Assembly (NCBI GenBank): GCA_032622095.1
Contig: CP136064.1
Span: 129,319,605 to 129,383,604 of the forward strand
Direction of reading: 5' to 3'
Source of the DNA: Siphonodentalium dalli
Taxonomy: Eukaryota > Mollusca > Scaphopoda > Gadilida > Siphonodentaliidae
Length of the DNA: 64,000 nt
Positions within the stretch are counted from its first letter, which is position 1. Each line of letters opens with the position of its first letter. Positions 35,003 to 47,195 of this stretch are shown in pieces. Made by a program: the position numbers and the translations under genes. The notes below the pieces were generated by a model. It was not told the origin of the DNA and did no database searches. It worked only from the letters and a program-made list of their open reading frames with translations.

Positions 35003-35455
35003 AAACTCGTCAATTGTTACTACAAAACTCGTCAATTGTTACTACAAAACTCGTCAATTTTACCACAAAACTCGTCAATTGTTACTACAAAACTCGTCGA
35101 TGTTACTACAAAACTCGTCGATTTTACTACAAAACTCGTCAATTTTACCACAAATCTCGTCAATTTTACTACAAAACTCGTCAATTGTTACTACAAAACT
35201 CGTCGATTGTTACTACAAAACTCGTCAATTGTTACTACAAAACTCGTCGATTTTACTACAAAACTCGTCAATTGTTACTACAAAACTCGTCGATTGTTAC
35301 TACAAAACTCGTCAATTGTTACTACAAAACTCGTCGATTTTACTACAAAACTCGTCAATTGTTACTACAAAACTCGTCGATTGGTTAGTAACAATCGACG
35401 AGATTTGTGGTAAAATTGACGAGTTTTGTAGTAACATCGACGAGTTTTGTAGTAG
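35003..35455. repeat. 22-bp tandem array with a terminal inverted tail
   Basis: About 18 units of AACTCGTCAATTGTTACTACA or the shorter AACTCGTCGATTTTACTACA run from 35003 to 35383. From 35385 the same unit appears three times inverted (ACAATCGACGAGATTTGTGG and on), so the end of the array can fold back on itself. Long open frames of 124-170 codons here are by-products of the period and not genes. Confidence 0.95.
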
Positions 35456-35487
35456 AAATTTTTTAATTCAATTGTGTATGCCCGTGT

Positions 35488-35582
35488 GGACTTTTCGGCA
35501 CTTGCTCCCTTGGACTTTTCGGTACTTATTGATTCGGCACCTGGACCTTTCGGCACTTAGGTTCAGACTTTTCGGCACTTGT
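35488..35582. repeat. Short tandem of GGACTTTTCGGCACTT
   Basis: Four or five irregular units of (G)GACTTTTCGGCACTTG/ACCTTTCGGCACTTAG. Confidence 0.85.
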
Positions 35583-36468
35583 GATTTTTAATTATATATT
35601 TCCTTATGATGACTGTATATGTTAGTTTTGATTGTTTCCGACATGTTTATTTAATGGTGTGATCACTAGTTTCACCCTTGATATCTACTCAGTGAGTCCT
35701 TATGTGAGGTGGTGTTTGTTTTTTCTAACCGATGTTTGGCGATGTGTCCTCTGTGGTCATACATTCAAGTACTTACATGTCTCGGTGTTGATTATCGACG
35801 ATACATCTTCGGCTGCAGCATCGCAGTACTCCAATTGTCACCAGAAACAATTGGGTTGACACAACAGAACTAAATATTTCGACCAGTCATTTACATCTTA
35901 ATGTTTCTCGAAGGGTAGACAACCGAAACATATATTGTTCAGATCCAATGGTCAGGAAATGTAATTCAATTATCTTGGTGTAATATTTTGTAGATCGGGA
36001 TCCTTTTCACCGATGAAGAAACATGTAGTAATGAAAGCTAGAAAAGCCATGTATGAGGTAATAAAGATAGGACGGCGAAATTCTCTATCTATCAGAACGC
36101 AACTTAGACTTTTTGATATCCTCGTGAAACCAATTCTTTTGTACGGTTGTGAAGTATGGGGGCGGGGGACAACTCTATTATAGAAAGTGTACATCTCAAA
36201 TTCTGCAAAAATATTGCTTCGCCTCAAGATGTCCACACCCAGTTATATGGTATATGGTGAGCTAGGTCGATTCCACGTTGAGATAGACATCAAGCTCCGA
36301 ATGATTAGTTACTGGAGTAGGCTTATACATTCAAACAATACAATAAGCAGTCAGATATATAATGTATCGGTATCTATCGTAAATGACACCACATTAGAAC
36401 TACCATAGATCACATATGTTAGACATATACTTAACCAGTCCGGAATGTCAGGCACATGGGCTAATCAG

Positions 36469-37994
36469 TATGGTAAGCCAAACCGCTATTTAATATTAAT
36501 TTTACTTAAGTAAAATAAAATTACACTTTATTTTACTTAAGTGAAATAAAATGACATTTTATTTTACTTAAGTAAAATAAAGTGTCATTTTATTTTACTT
36601 AAGTGAAATAAAGCGCCATCTACATGGTTTTATTTTACTTAAGTAAAATTAAAACGCACACTAATTTTACTTAAGTGAAATAAAATTACCATTATGTTAC
36701 GCCCTTTTTTTATTTTACTTAAGTAATTCTTTTTTACTTAAGTAAAATAAATGAACATTTGGGTTTATTTCACTTAAGTGAAATAAACGCCATCTACCGG
36801 TCATCGATAGATGTCATTTATTTTACTTAAGTAAAATAAAGTGCAACCAGGTGTTAAGAGTTATTAATGATTTTCCCCCAATCAGTTTAGAAACCAACGC
36901 CAAATCCTACCAAACCACATGTGACCATGCTATAAGGACAGAATGAGATTAGCACCAAACTCATGCAATAAAATTGAGAACATTCCACACCCACTGCCAT
37001 TACCGCAATAATCAGAGAAAACTGCTAAAATGTGTGATGCGTTTGTGTTTGATGCTTATTGTGCTGAGAACGAGATATAATCACATATCATACTCTTTTA
37101 AATATCAGATTTATGGAGGCATGGACTTAGTACGAGTGTTAATTGCTTCAAATGTGTTTGCTAGCTGCAGCGAGCGAGACCATTGGTGAATTGATATAGC
37201 AACATAATGCCAACATTATGCCGACATTCCAAGTTCGGAGTTGCGGTACAATAGTTAGTGACCCACCAGCTGTGGCCGGCTGCAACTTTCTGTAGCTTTC
37301 TACTGCGCATGTCTAGCCAGATACGACTGTAGCATGGGTTGCTCAAATACACTCATAATACACAACGGGAGAAAACTTTCTCACGAACATGAACAGCACT
37401 CCCGGCGCACGTGCCAAGGTAGTCCAAGTCTTCTCGTACTAAAGCCGGTTTTAGTACGAGAAGACTTGGTCCAAGTCTTCTCGTACTAAAACCGGCTAAG
37501 ATATTGGGATGGAGGTGCCGGTCTTTAAAGATCCCAATATCTTAGCCGGTTTTAGTACGAGAAGACTTGGACTAGTGTTTAAAGACCGGCACCTCCATCC
37601 CAATATCTTAGCCGGTTTTAGTACGAGAAGACTTGGACTAGTGCCAAGGGAGCAATTATTAGTTTGCAAGATGACTCTCATAGTGGGCGCTTTATTTCAC
37701 TTAAACGCCATCTACCGGTCATCGATAGATGTCATTTATTTTACTTAAGTAAAATTAATGCATTATTTTACTTAAGTAGAATTCTTTTTTACTTAAGTAA
37801 AATAAAGGTCATTTTTTATTTTACTTAAGTAAAAAAGAATTCTACTTAAGTTAAAACATGGTTAATTTTACTTAAGTAAAATTCTTTTTTACTTAAGTAA
37901 AATAAAAAATGACCGTTATTCACTTAAGTAAAATAAAGTGTAATTTTATTTTACTTAATTAAAATTAATATTAAATAGCGGTTTGGCTTGCCAT
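36469..37994. mobile_element. 1.53-kb element with CTTAAG-centred palindromic ends, inserted in the LINE
   Basis: Inverted termini (TATGGTAAGCCAAACCGC at the left, GCGGTTTGGCTTGCCAT at the right) are flanked by the duplicated target AATCAG (36463-36468 and 37995-38000; TAATCAG if read as 7 bp). Each end is an array of the palindrome TTTTACTTAAGTAAAA or its TTCACTTAAGTGAA variant. I count ten CTTAAG in 36505-36831 and eight in 37744-37928; the first four are spaced exactly 31 bp apart. A 53-bp segment (GCCATCTACCGGTCATCGAT and on) is directly repeated at 36789 and 37707. The middle has nested inverted repeats (37417-37645) and about 570 bp of single-copy sequence. No transposase is visible. 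Confidence 0.9.
37417..37645. repeat. Nested inverted repeats (GTCCAAGTCTTCTCGTACTA)
   Basis: The word CCAAGTCTTCTCGTACTAAA and its complement alternate five times, partly joined to an ATCCCAATATCTTAGCCGG / ACCGGCACCTCCATCC block that is itself inverted. The region can fold into several alternative hairpins. Confidence 0.9.
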
Positions 37995-38470
37995 AATCAG
38001 AACCCTAGCATTGATGGAAAACGACTATGCTCCAAATTAAAAATAAACTTGAAAGACCAATTTATTCAACAATGGCTATCATTAACAGCCACATCTAGTA
38101 AAGGATCATTTTATCGTACATTGAATCCAGAATTTGGTGAAGAAAGTTATTTGAAATCAGCCCCAGATAAAGACATTTAACGCTTGTGAGATTTAGAACA
38201 GCCAATCATTATTTGCCAGTTGAAGTTGGGAGATGGAACAATACCCCGATAAATAACCGAACTTGTACATTTTGTAACACATATGTAATTTGCGATGAAT
38301 ATCATACAATATTGCATTGTCTATACTTCTCAGATAAAAGGAAACGTTACGTAAAAAGATCATATTGGAATTACCCCAGCCAACGTAAATTATATATTCT
38401 CCTATGTAATGATAAACCTAATATAGGGACAAACCTGCATGCATATGTGCAAATTTATCAGATTTTTAAA

Positions 38471-40068
38471 TGAAACAGTTCGTTGTTTTCCTAACTGAGC
38501 AGTACATCACAACCATTTATATACTTGTATGACATCGAAGCCTCTGCGACAAAACAATCAGAGTCGTGCACCTGATATATTCCATTCAACCAGGGTGTAC
38601 GACAATGGTGGTTTCGATACCAAATCCCCGGAACCACCTAAGTTTCATGACAACCTTATATGATATACTCTGTCATTCATTTATTCATGTACATGTATTG
38701 TATGTATTTCTTAATACCATGTTGTATTGGTGAAATGGAATAAACTATCTATCTTGGTGGAAAACCAAATGTGGTTCGTCATTTTTCTCTCAGTGCATAA
38801 TGGATTCGCGGCTTGTGCACTCTAAGAAATAAACGCAACCAACAGTAGCCGTGAAACAAAAGAGAGCAGCGAGTCATGCATGCGTACCATACAGTAAACT
38901 GTTATTGTTACTCATAATCGTTTCACTTTGTTTTTGCAATATAGACAACTCTACGCCACCTCTTGGTTCGTTCTTGTGGATACCCATGTGATTTGACAAA
39001 GAAACACTCTGAATATTCAATTATAATACATGTAGTTGAAAAATCAAAGAAAAAACGTGAACAGTTCATGTGACAGTAATAGTCGACAGTCAGTCCATTT
39101 GTTGCTGGTAAGCTCTCCCACAAACTGGTCAACCAATGCGGGATACATAAAGTAAGGAACACGAGAGTATGTGTGGTGGGTAAGGCTAGATAGATAGATA
39201 ATTGTATTATGTGTTGTCAATATAACATGGTATTAAGAATATGGTACCGTATAAACCAACAAAGAATAACGACAGATCATAATAAAACTCAGTTCAATTT
39301 CAATTCATTTTATTACTCAAACCACATGGTATTGATGATAAAGACTACAATATGTTATACACCAAGATATACATAAACATTATTTATTTTTCATTGGACC
39401 TGGCACTTTGGTTGTCCCCTATTGTAGTTTAAGTCTCATTTACATGACGCGATCTGTACGGGGTACAACTCATGTTTGGGGGCAAATATTTGTACCCCGT
39501 GTACATTTTCGCCATGTGAAGCACTGGCGCTCAGCTGTTTCACAAGAATCGATTCCATCGCCATTTCCGTTCCGTCTCCATCCGCAATTTTAAAGGCATA
39601 ACATGTGACAAATGACAACACCACGCATGAAAATGGTAAGTATAGAGTTATAAAATAATACCCCACGCCATATTCCAGCGGAATTAGATCCAGGACACGT
39701 TAATTTAAGTGGTGCAGATTGGAGTACTATATATTAACACGTATGGTGCTCGTTTTACGCGATGATCAGAGGGTTTTCTAGATAATTTTGCAAAATTCCG
39801 ACTTCACCTTCGAAATTGAAAGAGGTACCAAATTATCTCGCCTATCTTGATAAAATTTATGTAATCTTTTATCTCTCATGTTCAATCTTGGCACATCAAA
39901 CTATTTGAAAATGTATGTCAACTTCAGTAAAACGCGTAATTCTAAAGTTGCATGTGGGTTCCGGCTCTATATATCCAGGTGCCGAAATGTCCTGCACCCC
40001 CACCTAATCCCGGTGCAGTCTACATGCCTGCATTGGTGATCGGTGCGAAAGTCGACCCGGTGGGTCTG
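38471..40068. other. LINE 3' UTR, then non-coding sequence
   Basis: 38471-38755 is the 3' UTR of the LINE. 38756-40068 has no recognised gene. An inverted LINE 3' end is embedded at 39183-39245. Confidence 0.5.
39183..39245 (-). repeat. Second LINE 3' end, minus strand, (TATC)n tail
   Basis: The complement reads TTCTTAATACCATGTTATAT, TGACAACACATAATACAATT and TATCTATCTATC. It matches the terminal TTCTTAATACCATGTTGTAT of the LINE at 38711-38730, followed by a tetranucleotide tail. Only the extreme 3' end is present, as expected from severe 5' truncation. Confidence 0.7.
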
Positions 40069-40795
<727 letters not shown>

Positions 40796-40973
40796 GCTCT
40801 CCTCCGCTGTTGATTATAAGTCGTGCGTTGTGCGTTGACATTGTATGACAGTACGAATCATGTGTAATTTTCCAAACAAAGCACATGTAGACACTACGCC
40901 GCCCTAACGATCAGCTCAAACTGCCCATTAGGGCGGCTGGTGTGTCCCCATTGACCCCATACCCTACGTGGGG

Positions 40974-41231
40974 CTATCTATTTCACAACATTTTTCAACT
41001 AAACAATGAATGCTGGCCTTATTATCTCACCATATATTTTCAGTCGTTACTCCCCGCCACAAGTTGACGCCAAAAGTTCCCTGTGTCGGTGTATCTAAAT
41101 GCTTTAATTGGACATTTCTAAACTGTAGAATGTTGGTGACCCGGATAAGTCGTCTATCTTAACGTTCTTGTTGATATTTTACACAAGGCCATGTGCTCGG
41201 AAGAACTACTGGGTAATTTACTACGTCCGGT
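40974..41231. repeat. Left arm of an inverted pair (partner 44547-44798)
   Basis: About 255 bp, strongly similar to the reverse complement of 44547-44798. Shared words are ACAACATTTTTCAACTAAAC, GCTGGCCTTATTATCTCACC, CCCGCCACAAGTTGACGCC, ACACAAGGCCATGTG and TTTACTACGTCC. The arms are 3.3 kb apart and enclose the oppositely oriented TTCCGAAGG arrays and a MITE. Confidence 0.9.
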
Positions 41232-42436
41232 TTGGCCTATAGTACGTTTCACGAATAACCGTTAACTGATTTCAAGATTTTATTGTTAGCAAACCATTAC
41301 AACGGTGTGAGTGTGTAATATAGTGAAACATCCTAGTTGAACAAAGCGAAAATATAACTTCTGTCTTGTGTATATACTATTACAGCATAGTGTAAAATGT
41401 TAGTGATTATGGAGGCCTTGAAGATTTACCTGTATATAGCTAGCTAGGTAGGCCTAAATACAAAATCTCATTTTATGATATGTGGCTTTGTGATGTTCGC
41501 CAATCGCCATGACTGCATGCATGTGTCTTAGACATGATACCTATAAGTATTCAACGTATTTTGTTCCTTTTTATTGGCTTGGTGTGCAAACTGACATTAA
41601 ATTGGACATTTTCGACAAATTTGTTGTTAGATCGGACAGTGGAACATTAAAGTCATCAATTGGCCGGCTATATGGACGAAGGAATGATCACTAGATCTTA
41701 TTGAACCATGCACGATGCCCAGCGACTTTGATAAGTTTACACCGACTGACATGCCCGCAGCAGTTTTTGTCTCAAATAAATTGTTATCAAAAGTTCAAAA
41801 CACATATTTCTGGCCGAGAAATAAGCGGAGTAAGTGTGATCATCATTTATCCACGCACTTGACAAATGTGGACCTGGTTTCTATTCGACACAAGCATGGG
41901 ACATTGATATAAATCTATAGGTTTCATTTTCGTCTAACAAACCGACAACTTTAATAGCTTCAAATTTCCGCGTGACGGTAATGACGGGGTACAGGGATGT
42001 CGGTTTTTGATATTTTGAACCAGCGAAACAAAAATTACATATATCATTGGAACATGCATCTCCTGAATATACGGGATATGAAGATCACTCCGTTTTATCC
42101 GGAAATGTATTTGCTAACCGATAAAACAATCTCACTTCTTATAATTTCACTTTTAACAAATCGTGTGGTGGGTGAGAGACATCTCATTTTAGTGATTATG
42201 GGGTATAAAAGGACGTAAAAAAAATCTCAATAGAACTATGTTCATCGAGCGTTAGCTCATAACGCAAAACATAGACTGGTCATAAAATAAATAAAAATAC
42301 GATGAGAAACTGGAAATGTTTATGCACATGCCGGACGGGATATATGTCCCTGGCACATGTTTGAAATTTCACGCAAAATATGAAAGACAACAAAGTTATA
42401 GCCTAATTAGTTTTATAGACCCATTCTAAATGGGTA
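41232..42436. other. No recognised gene
   Basis: Single-copy AT-rich sequence between the left arm and the TTCCGAAGG array. Short frames at 41509-41694, 41715-41912 and 41997-42218 have no recognisable domain. Confidence 0.4.
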
Positions 42437-42560
42437 GGGTTCTCTATTCCGAAGGTTCATTATTCCGAAGGTTCGCTATTCCGAAGGTTCATTATACCGA
42501 AGGTTCCCTATTCGGAAGGTTCATTATTCCGAAGGTTCGCTATTCCGAAGGATTTCTATT
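42437..42560 (+). repeat. 16-bp tandem array, TTCCGAAGGTTCRYTA
   Basis: Eight units of TATTCCGAAGGTTCNC or close variants. An inverted array of the same unit lies at 43755-43893 and a decayed one at 63470-63580. Confidence 0.95.
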
Positions 42561-42845
42561 CTGGGCGTATTTAACCAGAAATGAATCAAAATTTGCACCC
42601 CACACAAAAACCACACGAGGAATGAAAAATACGATTACGCTAGTATTCATATATAGTACATTTATACATCCACTTCTAATTCCCAAATTGTCCTAGATAT
42701 CGGTTATTAATAGCAAGAAAAGAGTATCAGTTTATCGTTCATTATGGAAAGTTAAAAACACGATGACTGAAATAAACTACATGTAAAAGATATAGTTTTT
42801 CCGAACTGGCAATCTGTATTTGAAAAAAAAAACATCAACATTCAA

Positions 42846-43355
42846 GGCCCACTTAATTTTCGAACCCCCAGATCAAATATATAAAATATATCCCACTATA
42901 TATACCATTTGAAATATGAAGCTCTCTAACACTGTATTATCAGCTTATCCGGTGTAATAAACTGTGAACATGTTGTTTTTGTTGAGTTAACGCAGGGTTA
43001 ACGACTTGTTTTTGTGCGTAAGGTTCATCTGGGTTTGTTGCGCAAAGTAAAATGTATTATTTTAAATGGAGGGGGCCGGTAACTCTATATTTTAAAGGTA
43101 ATGTTATTCCCCTTCAATTGAAAATACATTAGGTTGAATTATGTTGCATTCTGAGAGCCATGACATATAACGGGGGAATCTTTTTATGATTTAAGATGTT
43201 TTCTATTTCTCTAGGGGCATCTTCTGATACAGACGTTTGGAATGGTGGTGAACTATATATAGTGTTTTAATCATATTTTATGGCACAGATTGTGTTTAAA
43301 ACCTGATATCAAGGCACTATAAAAAATAGCCGATGACTCGAAAATTAAGTGGGCC
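42846..43355. mobile_element. 510-bp MITE, GGCCCACTTAATTTTCGA termini
   Basis: The termini GGCCCACTTAATTTTCGAAC and its complement TCGAAAATTAAGTGGGCC are inverted at the two ends. It is the same family as 33876-34312 in the opposite orientation, with an extra ~70-bp piece near 43000-43075. Confidence 0.88.
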
Positions 43356-43370
43356 GTACAATTCAATACA

Positions 43371-43893
43371 AATTCACAATTGCAGTTAGGTTCAACTCAT
43401 ACCAGTCTATTCAACGACATTCTGCTTCGCAGTATTCATTAAGAGTTATAGTCCCACTGTTTTAATCCCGTCTTTAGCTGGTATATTGTTGCCTGTAAGA
43501 TTATTGAGATATAACGCCATACGCGATGACATTAAATCGCATGGAAAGAGCAATTGTGTGGGCTGCCTGACGTGAATATATATGATTTGGAAAATAACGT
43601 CATACGTAATGACATTAAATCTCAAGGAAACCCGCGAAAAATAAAAAATAACATTTATTGTTTCAATGTTTTAATTTATTTCCTTCATAAAAAAGAGTCT
43701 TCGTGATAAAGAACCCTCTCAATACTTGAATATAGAATTAACCTTTAAAAAAAATAGCGAACCTTCGGAATAGAGAACCTTCGGAATAGCGAACCTTCGG
43801 AGTAGTGAACCTTCGGAATAGTGAACCGTCGGAGTAGTGAACCTTCGGAATAGTGAACCTTCGGAATAGCGAACCTTCGGAATAGAGACATGT
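43371..43893. repeat. Dispersed repeat family E ending in the inverted TTCCGAAGG array
   Basis: Colinear and in the same orientation as 63073-63590: CACAATTGCAGTTAGGYTCA, ATTGTGTGGGCTGCMTGRCG, CATACGTAATGACATTAAA, AACCCGCGAAAA, GAACCCTCTCAATACTT, then the GAACCTTCGGAATAGC array (43755-43893, about eight units). Confidence 0.9.
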
Positions 43894-44546
43894 TCCCGTT
43901 CTGAATATCCCATAGTAAATGCATGCCGGCGATAAGCAGGGGTGCGTAGAAATACCAAGCAGAACCAAGCTGGAGAAAACTAAGGCGGAAAATGACACTT
44001 AAAGCATGTTTTGTGCTGTATAATGGAGAATTAAACCATAATAATGCAACATGACGTGATTTTATTTGAGTTTTGATGACATATAGCGAGCGTAAACCTA
44101 AAAAAAAAAACAGTGCGGCGATCGCGAAAACTTTTCAGCTTGGTATTTCGTCATTTACAGATCGCTGTGTTTGGATACTTTCCGTCCCAGAACGCAACAT
44201 AAGCTCCATCCTGAGTTCAGTCTCCTACACAGGACTTACCCTGCCAGCACCTACATGGAATGTGAAGCAATGTCGTATTTATTTATTTTAGAAGCAAATT
44301 TGATACCTCCTATATACATAATTATTTTAGATTTTTGTAGGTTACAACTAATTCTGCATTATTCTGAGAAACAGAAATGTCCATATTCGTTTGAAAATGG
44401 TCTAGGTCAAGCCAGAATGAATTGTAACTGACAAAACACTTTTATAAAAAAATATTTTATTTAAAAAATACACGTGCCTGCAGCGTTCAGACATCTCTTG
44501 GCGCGGAGACTAAACTCTGTCTGCAGCTTGAACGCAACAGTCAAAA

Positions 44547-44798
44547 AGGACGTAGTAAATTATCCAGTAGCTCTCCCGATCACATGGCCTTGTGTAAAAT
44601 GTCAACAAGAACGTGAAGATGGCCGACATTTTAAAATTTAACAAGTATTAAATGTCCGATTAGAGCATTTAGATGCACCGATACAGGGAATGTTTGGCGT
44701 CAACTTGTGGCGGGGAGTACCGACTGAAAAATATATGGTGAGATAATAAGGCCAGCATTCATTGTTTAGTTGAAAAATGTTGTGAAACAGATACCCCC
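44547..44798. repeat. Right arm of the inverted pair (partner 40974-41231)
   Basis: See the left arm. On the plus strand it contains AAGATGGCCGACATTTT, a start-codon-like context followed by nine codons and TAA; the left arm has no equivalent ATG. Confidence 0.9.
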
Positions 44799-44799
44799 A

Positions 44800-46086
44800 T
44801 CGGGTCTAAGGACATGTGAATACACGGTTTATTGAAGATTAATTCGTGTTATAGTCAGTAGATCATCTACTTTAACATTGCTTTATAGGTTCGTTGTTGT
44901 GTAATGGATAACTCCGAACACAGGGGTTTGTCAGAATGATAGTATAAATCAAAAATATAAGAGATATATAGATATATATATATAGATATATAAGTAATAA
45001 AGAAAGAATAGGGTTGCAACTAGGGGATTAGCGATTTACGTCATTTTTGTTTTTGTTTAGTATCACGAAATTTAGAAACTTGAAAAAACGTTCCGCTCGT
45101 GGCACTCTCCATATTCATTGCTATTATGACTGTTATACATCAACGTGATCGCTGTGATTTACATTTAGCATGACATTGGCAATATCACATTATGTTCTCT
45201 TTATATCGCCGCAACGCCAGGTTTCATTTTCGAACCGTTCGCTGAGTTCGTGGACACGCGACCATGTACATCCGTTGTAATTAGTTGGCGGTGTCGGGCA
45301 AAAATGTACACATAATAAAAGGGCCGAGGGAATCTGTGCCGTTTGCATCATGCTGTCCGAATATTCCGGGGCATGTTAATGTTAGTAACGATGTAACATT
45401 TAAAAGATTTAGGTCGAAATATTCGGACCACTGCTGCAAACAACTTCGTCCAAGAGTGGATCAAATTTTACAGGACACCGTACCCAGCAGCGTGTCACCG
45501 AGGGCAGCCAACGCTTCGAAAATGAAACTTGCCGTTACGGTGATTTAAAGAGAAAATATGTGATGTAGTCAATGCGAAATTAAATTTCAGCCACACGCGG
45601 TCATATTGATGTATAATAGTCATAATAGCAATCTGTCTGAAGATCGCTACAATCGATAACGTTTTGGCTTTCCTATTTTCGAGGCAAATAATTTATAAAT
45701 AAACATTTGTAGGTCAAATCACTAATCCCCTTGATTCAATCCTATACTCTTATTACTATTTATTATTACTACTATTTATTATTATTTGTATATATTTATT
45801 ATTATTATTATTTATTATCATTCTGACAAACTCCTGTGCTCCGAATAATCCTCTATTGGAGTACATGGACATTAACGAAGGAAGTCACGGCACGTTTTGT
45901 TGTGTGTTGAGAAACAAAATTAATGTACAAAGTATGTATCGGTTTCTCTTAAAGGAGACTTATATTGAGCGTTTGTAAATCGGATCGTTGGTGTTTTTGC
46001 AAGAAGCAACAATTCATGGTTGCACTCTAAAACCAAAAGCGTTAAATTCAACCCGATGCCACGTTACAATACAACCTAGCAAAAGT
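44800..46086. other. Mostly non-coding; one weak reading frame
   Basis: A (TATAGA)n-like tract lies at 44965-44995 and ATTATT-rich sequence at 45750-45820. Apart from the weak frame at 45285 nothing is recognised. Confidence 0.4.
45285..45548 (+). CDS. Possible terminal exon, unidentified
   Basis: An 87-codon frame opens directly after GTTGTAATTAG, which could serve as an acceptor, and ends at TAA. It has no ATG at its start. The peptide (LAVSGKNVHIIKGPRESVPF, then CCPNIPGHVNVSN and a Ser/Ala-rich end) has even composition with three Cys pairs or singles, but no family is recognised. It may be chance. Confidence 0.2.
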   Translation: MAVSGKNVHIIKGPRESVPFASCCPNIPGHVNVSNDVTFKRFRSKYSDHCCKQLRPRVDQILQDTVPSSVSPRAANASKMKLAVTVI

Positions 46087-46290
46087 GTTAAAACTAACCC
46101 GATATCGAGTTATTATAACACGATAAGATAGTTCGAGTTTAGCGAATTAGAGATTTTATGATGAAAGGGAATAACTAAAACATTATTAAATAAATGTTCG
46201 TTTATTCCCCTCTTATCATAAAATCTCTAAATCTGTAAAATATAACTATGTTATCGTCTTATAATAACACGATACCGAGTTAGTTTTAAC
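46087..46290. mobile_element. 204-bp foldback MITE
   Basis: GTTAAAACTAACCCGATATCG at the left is complemented by CGATACCGAGTTAGTTTTAAC at the right. The arms continue through GTTATTATAACACGATAAGA and GATTTTATGATNANAGGGAATAA with small bulges, and meet near 46185. Confidence 0.85.
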
Positions 46291-46535
46291 ATATTCTGTC
46301 ATTCACAATGTAATTAATATCGTCTTTAAATGAGTCTGTGTCGTGAAACAAATTATAATGCATTTAATCAGACTCATGTGTATTTGGGGTCATGGTTGTA
46401 CCAGCCAGGGGGCTAGGGGGCAAATTTGATATTTTCAACACTTTCGCTGCCCCAACACCAAACCAATGATTCGATCCCATATAATTATATAGAATATCCA
46501 CATAGTGTGACAATATCCAAAGTTTATTTTCACGA

Positions 46536-46600
46536 GTAGGATATAGAATGAACACCAACGAGCTTTAGCGATTTGGTGCTCATTCTATATCCTATCCATT
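46536..46600. repeat. Small inverted repeat
   Basis: GTAGGATATAGAATGANCACCA pairs with TGGTGCTCATTCTATATCCTA across a 15-nt loop. Confidence 0.8.
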
Positions 46601-46704
46601 ACCAAACTTTGTAATTCCCGGGAAAATTAACAGATATATATCTCACAACACATTTTCTTATCGATACACGAACTCACTCAATCGCGTTCCTAAAACCACG
46701 TGGT

Positions 46705-46793
46705 CTCGCCTAGTGTGTAATAAAGCCTAGTGTGTAATGTGTGTAATAAAGCCTAGTGTGTAATAAAGCCTAGTGTGTAATAAAGCAGAGGTT
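46705..46793. repeat. 17-bp tandem repeat TAGTGTGTAATAAAGCC
   Basis: Five units, one with an 8-bp internal insertion (TGTGTAAT). Confidence 0.95.
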
Positions 46794-46840
46794 TATTACA
46801 CCGTGTTTATGTGGTGATATTAGCGGGTAGGCAATGGATA

Positions 46841-46865
46841 AATATATGTATATATATGTAATATA

Positions 46866-46901
<36 letters not shown>
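46841..46901. repeat. (TA)n microsatellite
   Basis: TA tract with two interruptions. Confidence 0.95.
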
Positions 46902-46902
46902 A

Positions 46903-47195
46903 CACCAAAATCCCACTTCCGATGTCGCGTTCTGACGATATTGACGTTATTACGTCAGATTGTGACCATTGAACCGATTTCGACCAAACTTGACACCTTG
47001 TGTCCTTTTACCCGGGGAATGCATTCCAATCACCAAATCCCGCATCTGTTGTCGCTTTCTGGCGTGTTGACGTCATTACGTCATAGTGTGATCTACTTAA
47101 CCAATTTCGACCAAACTTGGAATATACTGTCTATATTACTCGTGTAATGTCTTGAAACCATCAAGTCCCACATTCGACGTCGAGTTATGAAGTTA
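46903..47195. repeat. Three ~128-bp tandem units related to the 52.7-kb satellite
   Basis: Units start at 46903, 47032 and 47158 with ACCAAAATCCCAC-like sequence, then a TCGCGTTCTGACG-like word, TGACGTNATTACGTCA and ATTTCGACCAAACTTGG. The TCGCGTTCTGACG, TTGACGTTATTACGTCAG and CRAAACTTGG words are shared in order with the 153-bp satellite. Confidence 0.75.

Larger units (their letters stand above)
35975..38470 (+). pseudogene. 5'-truncated LINE: RT thumb/C-terminal domain, split by an insertion
   Basis: The plus strand reads SFSPMKKHVVMKARKAMYEV, SIRTQLRLFDILVKPILLYG, CEVWG, STPSYMVYGELGRFHVEIDI and SGMSGTWANQ. A 1.5-kb insertion follows, then the frame resumes with NPSIDGKRL, KDQFIQQWLS, NHYLPVEVGRWNN and CTFCN...CDEYHTILHC (a C-C-H-C-type knuckle), ending with VQIYQIFK* at 38470. 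This order (LFDILVKPILLYGCEVWG, YGELGR, NHxLPVEVGRW, CxxCN/DEYH) is the C-terminal half of a LINE polyprotein. Only a few stops and one frameshift interrupt it, so it is a fairly recent copy. The 5' part (endonuclease, RT fingers and palm) is absent. An AT-rich 3' UTR ends near 38755 in ATGGAATAAACTATCTATCT. Confidence 0.9.

Noticed and set aside
35014..35591. Three overlapping long frames (124-170 codons)
   Set aside because: They are produced by the 20-23-bp tandem unit read in all frames; no protein composition beyond the period.
42437..42560. Regularly spaced repeats that could suggest a CRISPR array
   Set aside because: Units are contiguous with no spacers, and the context is eukaryotic.
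44612..44642. Start-codon context AAGATGGCCGACATTTT
   Set aside because: Nine codons then TAA; the donor-like site is weak and no next exon is seen.
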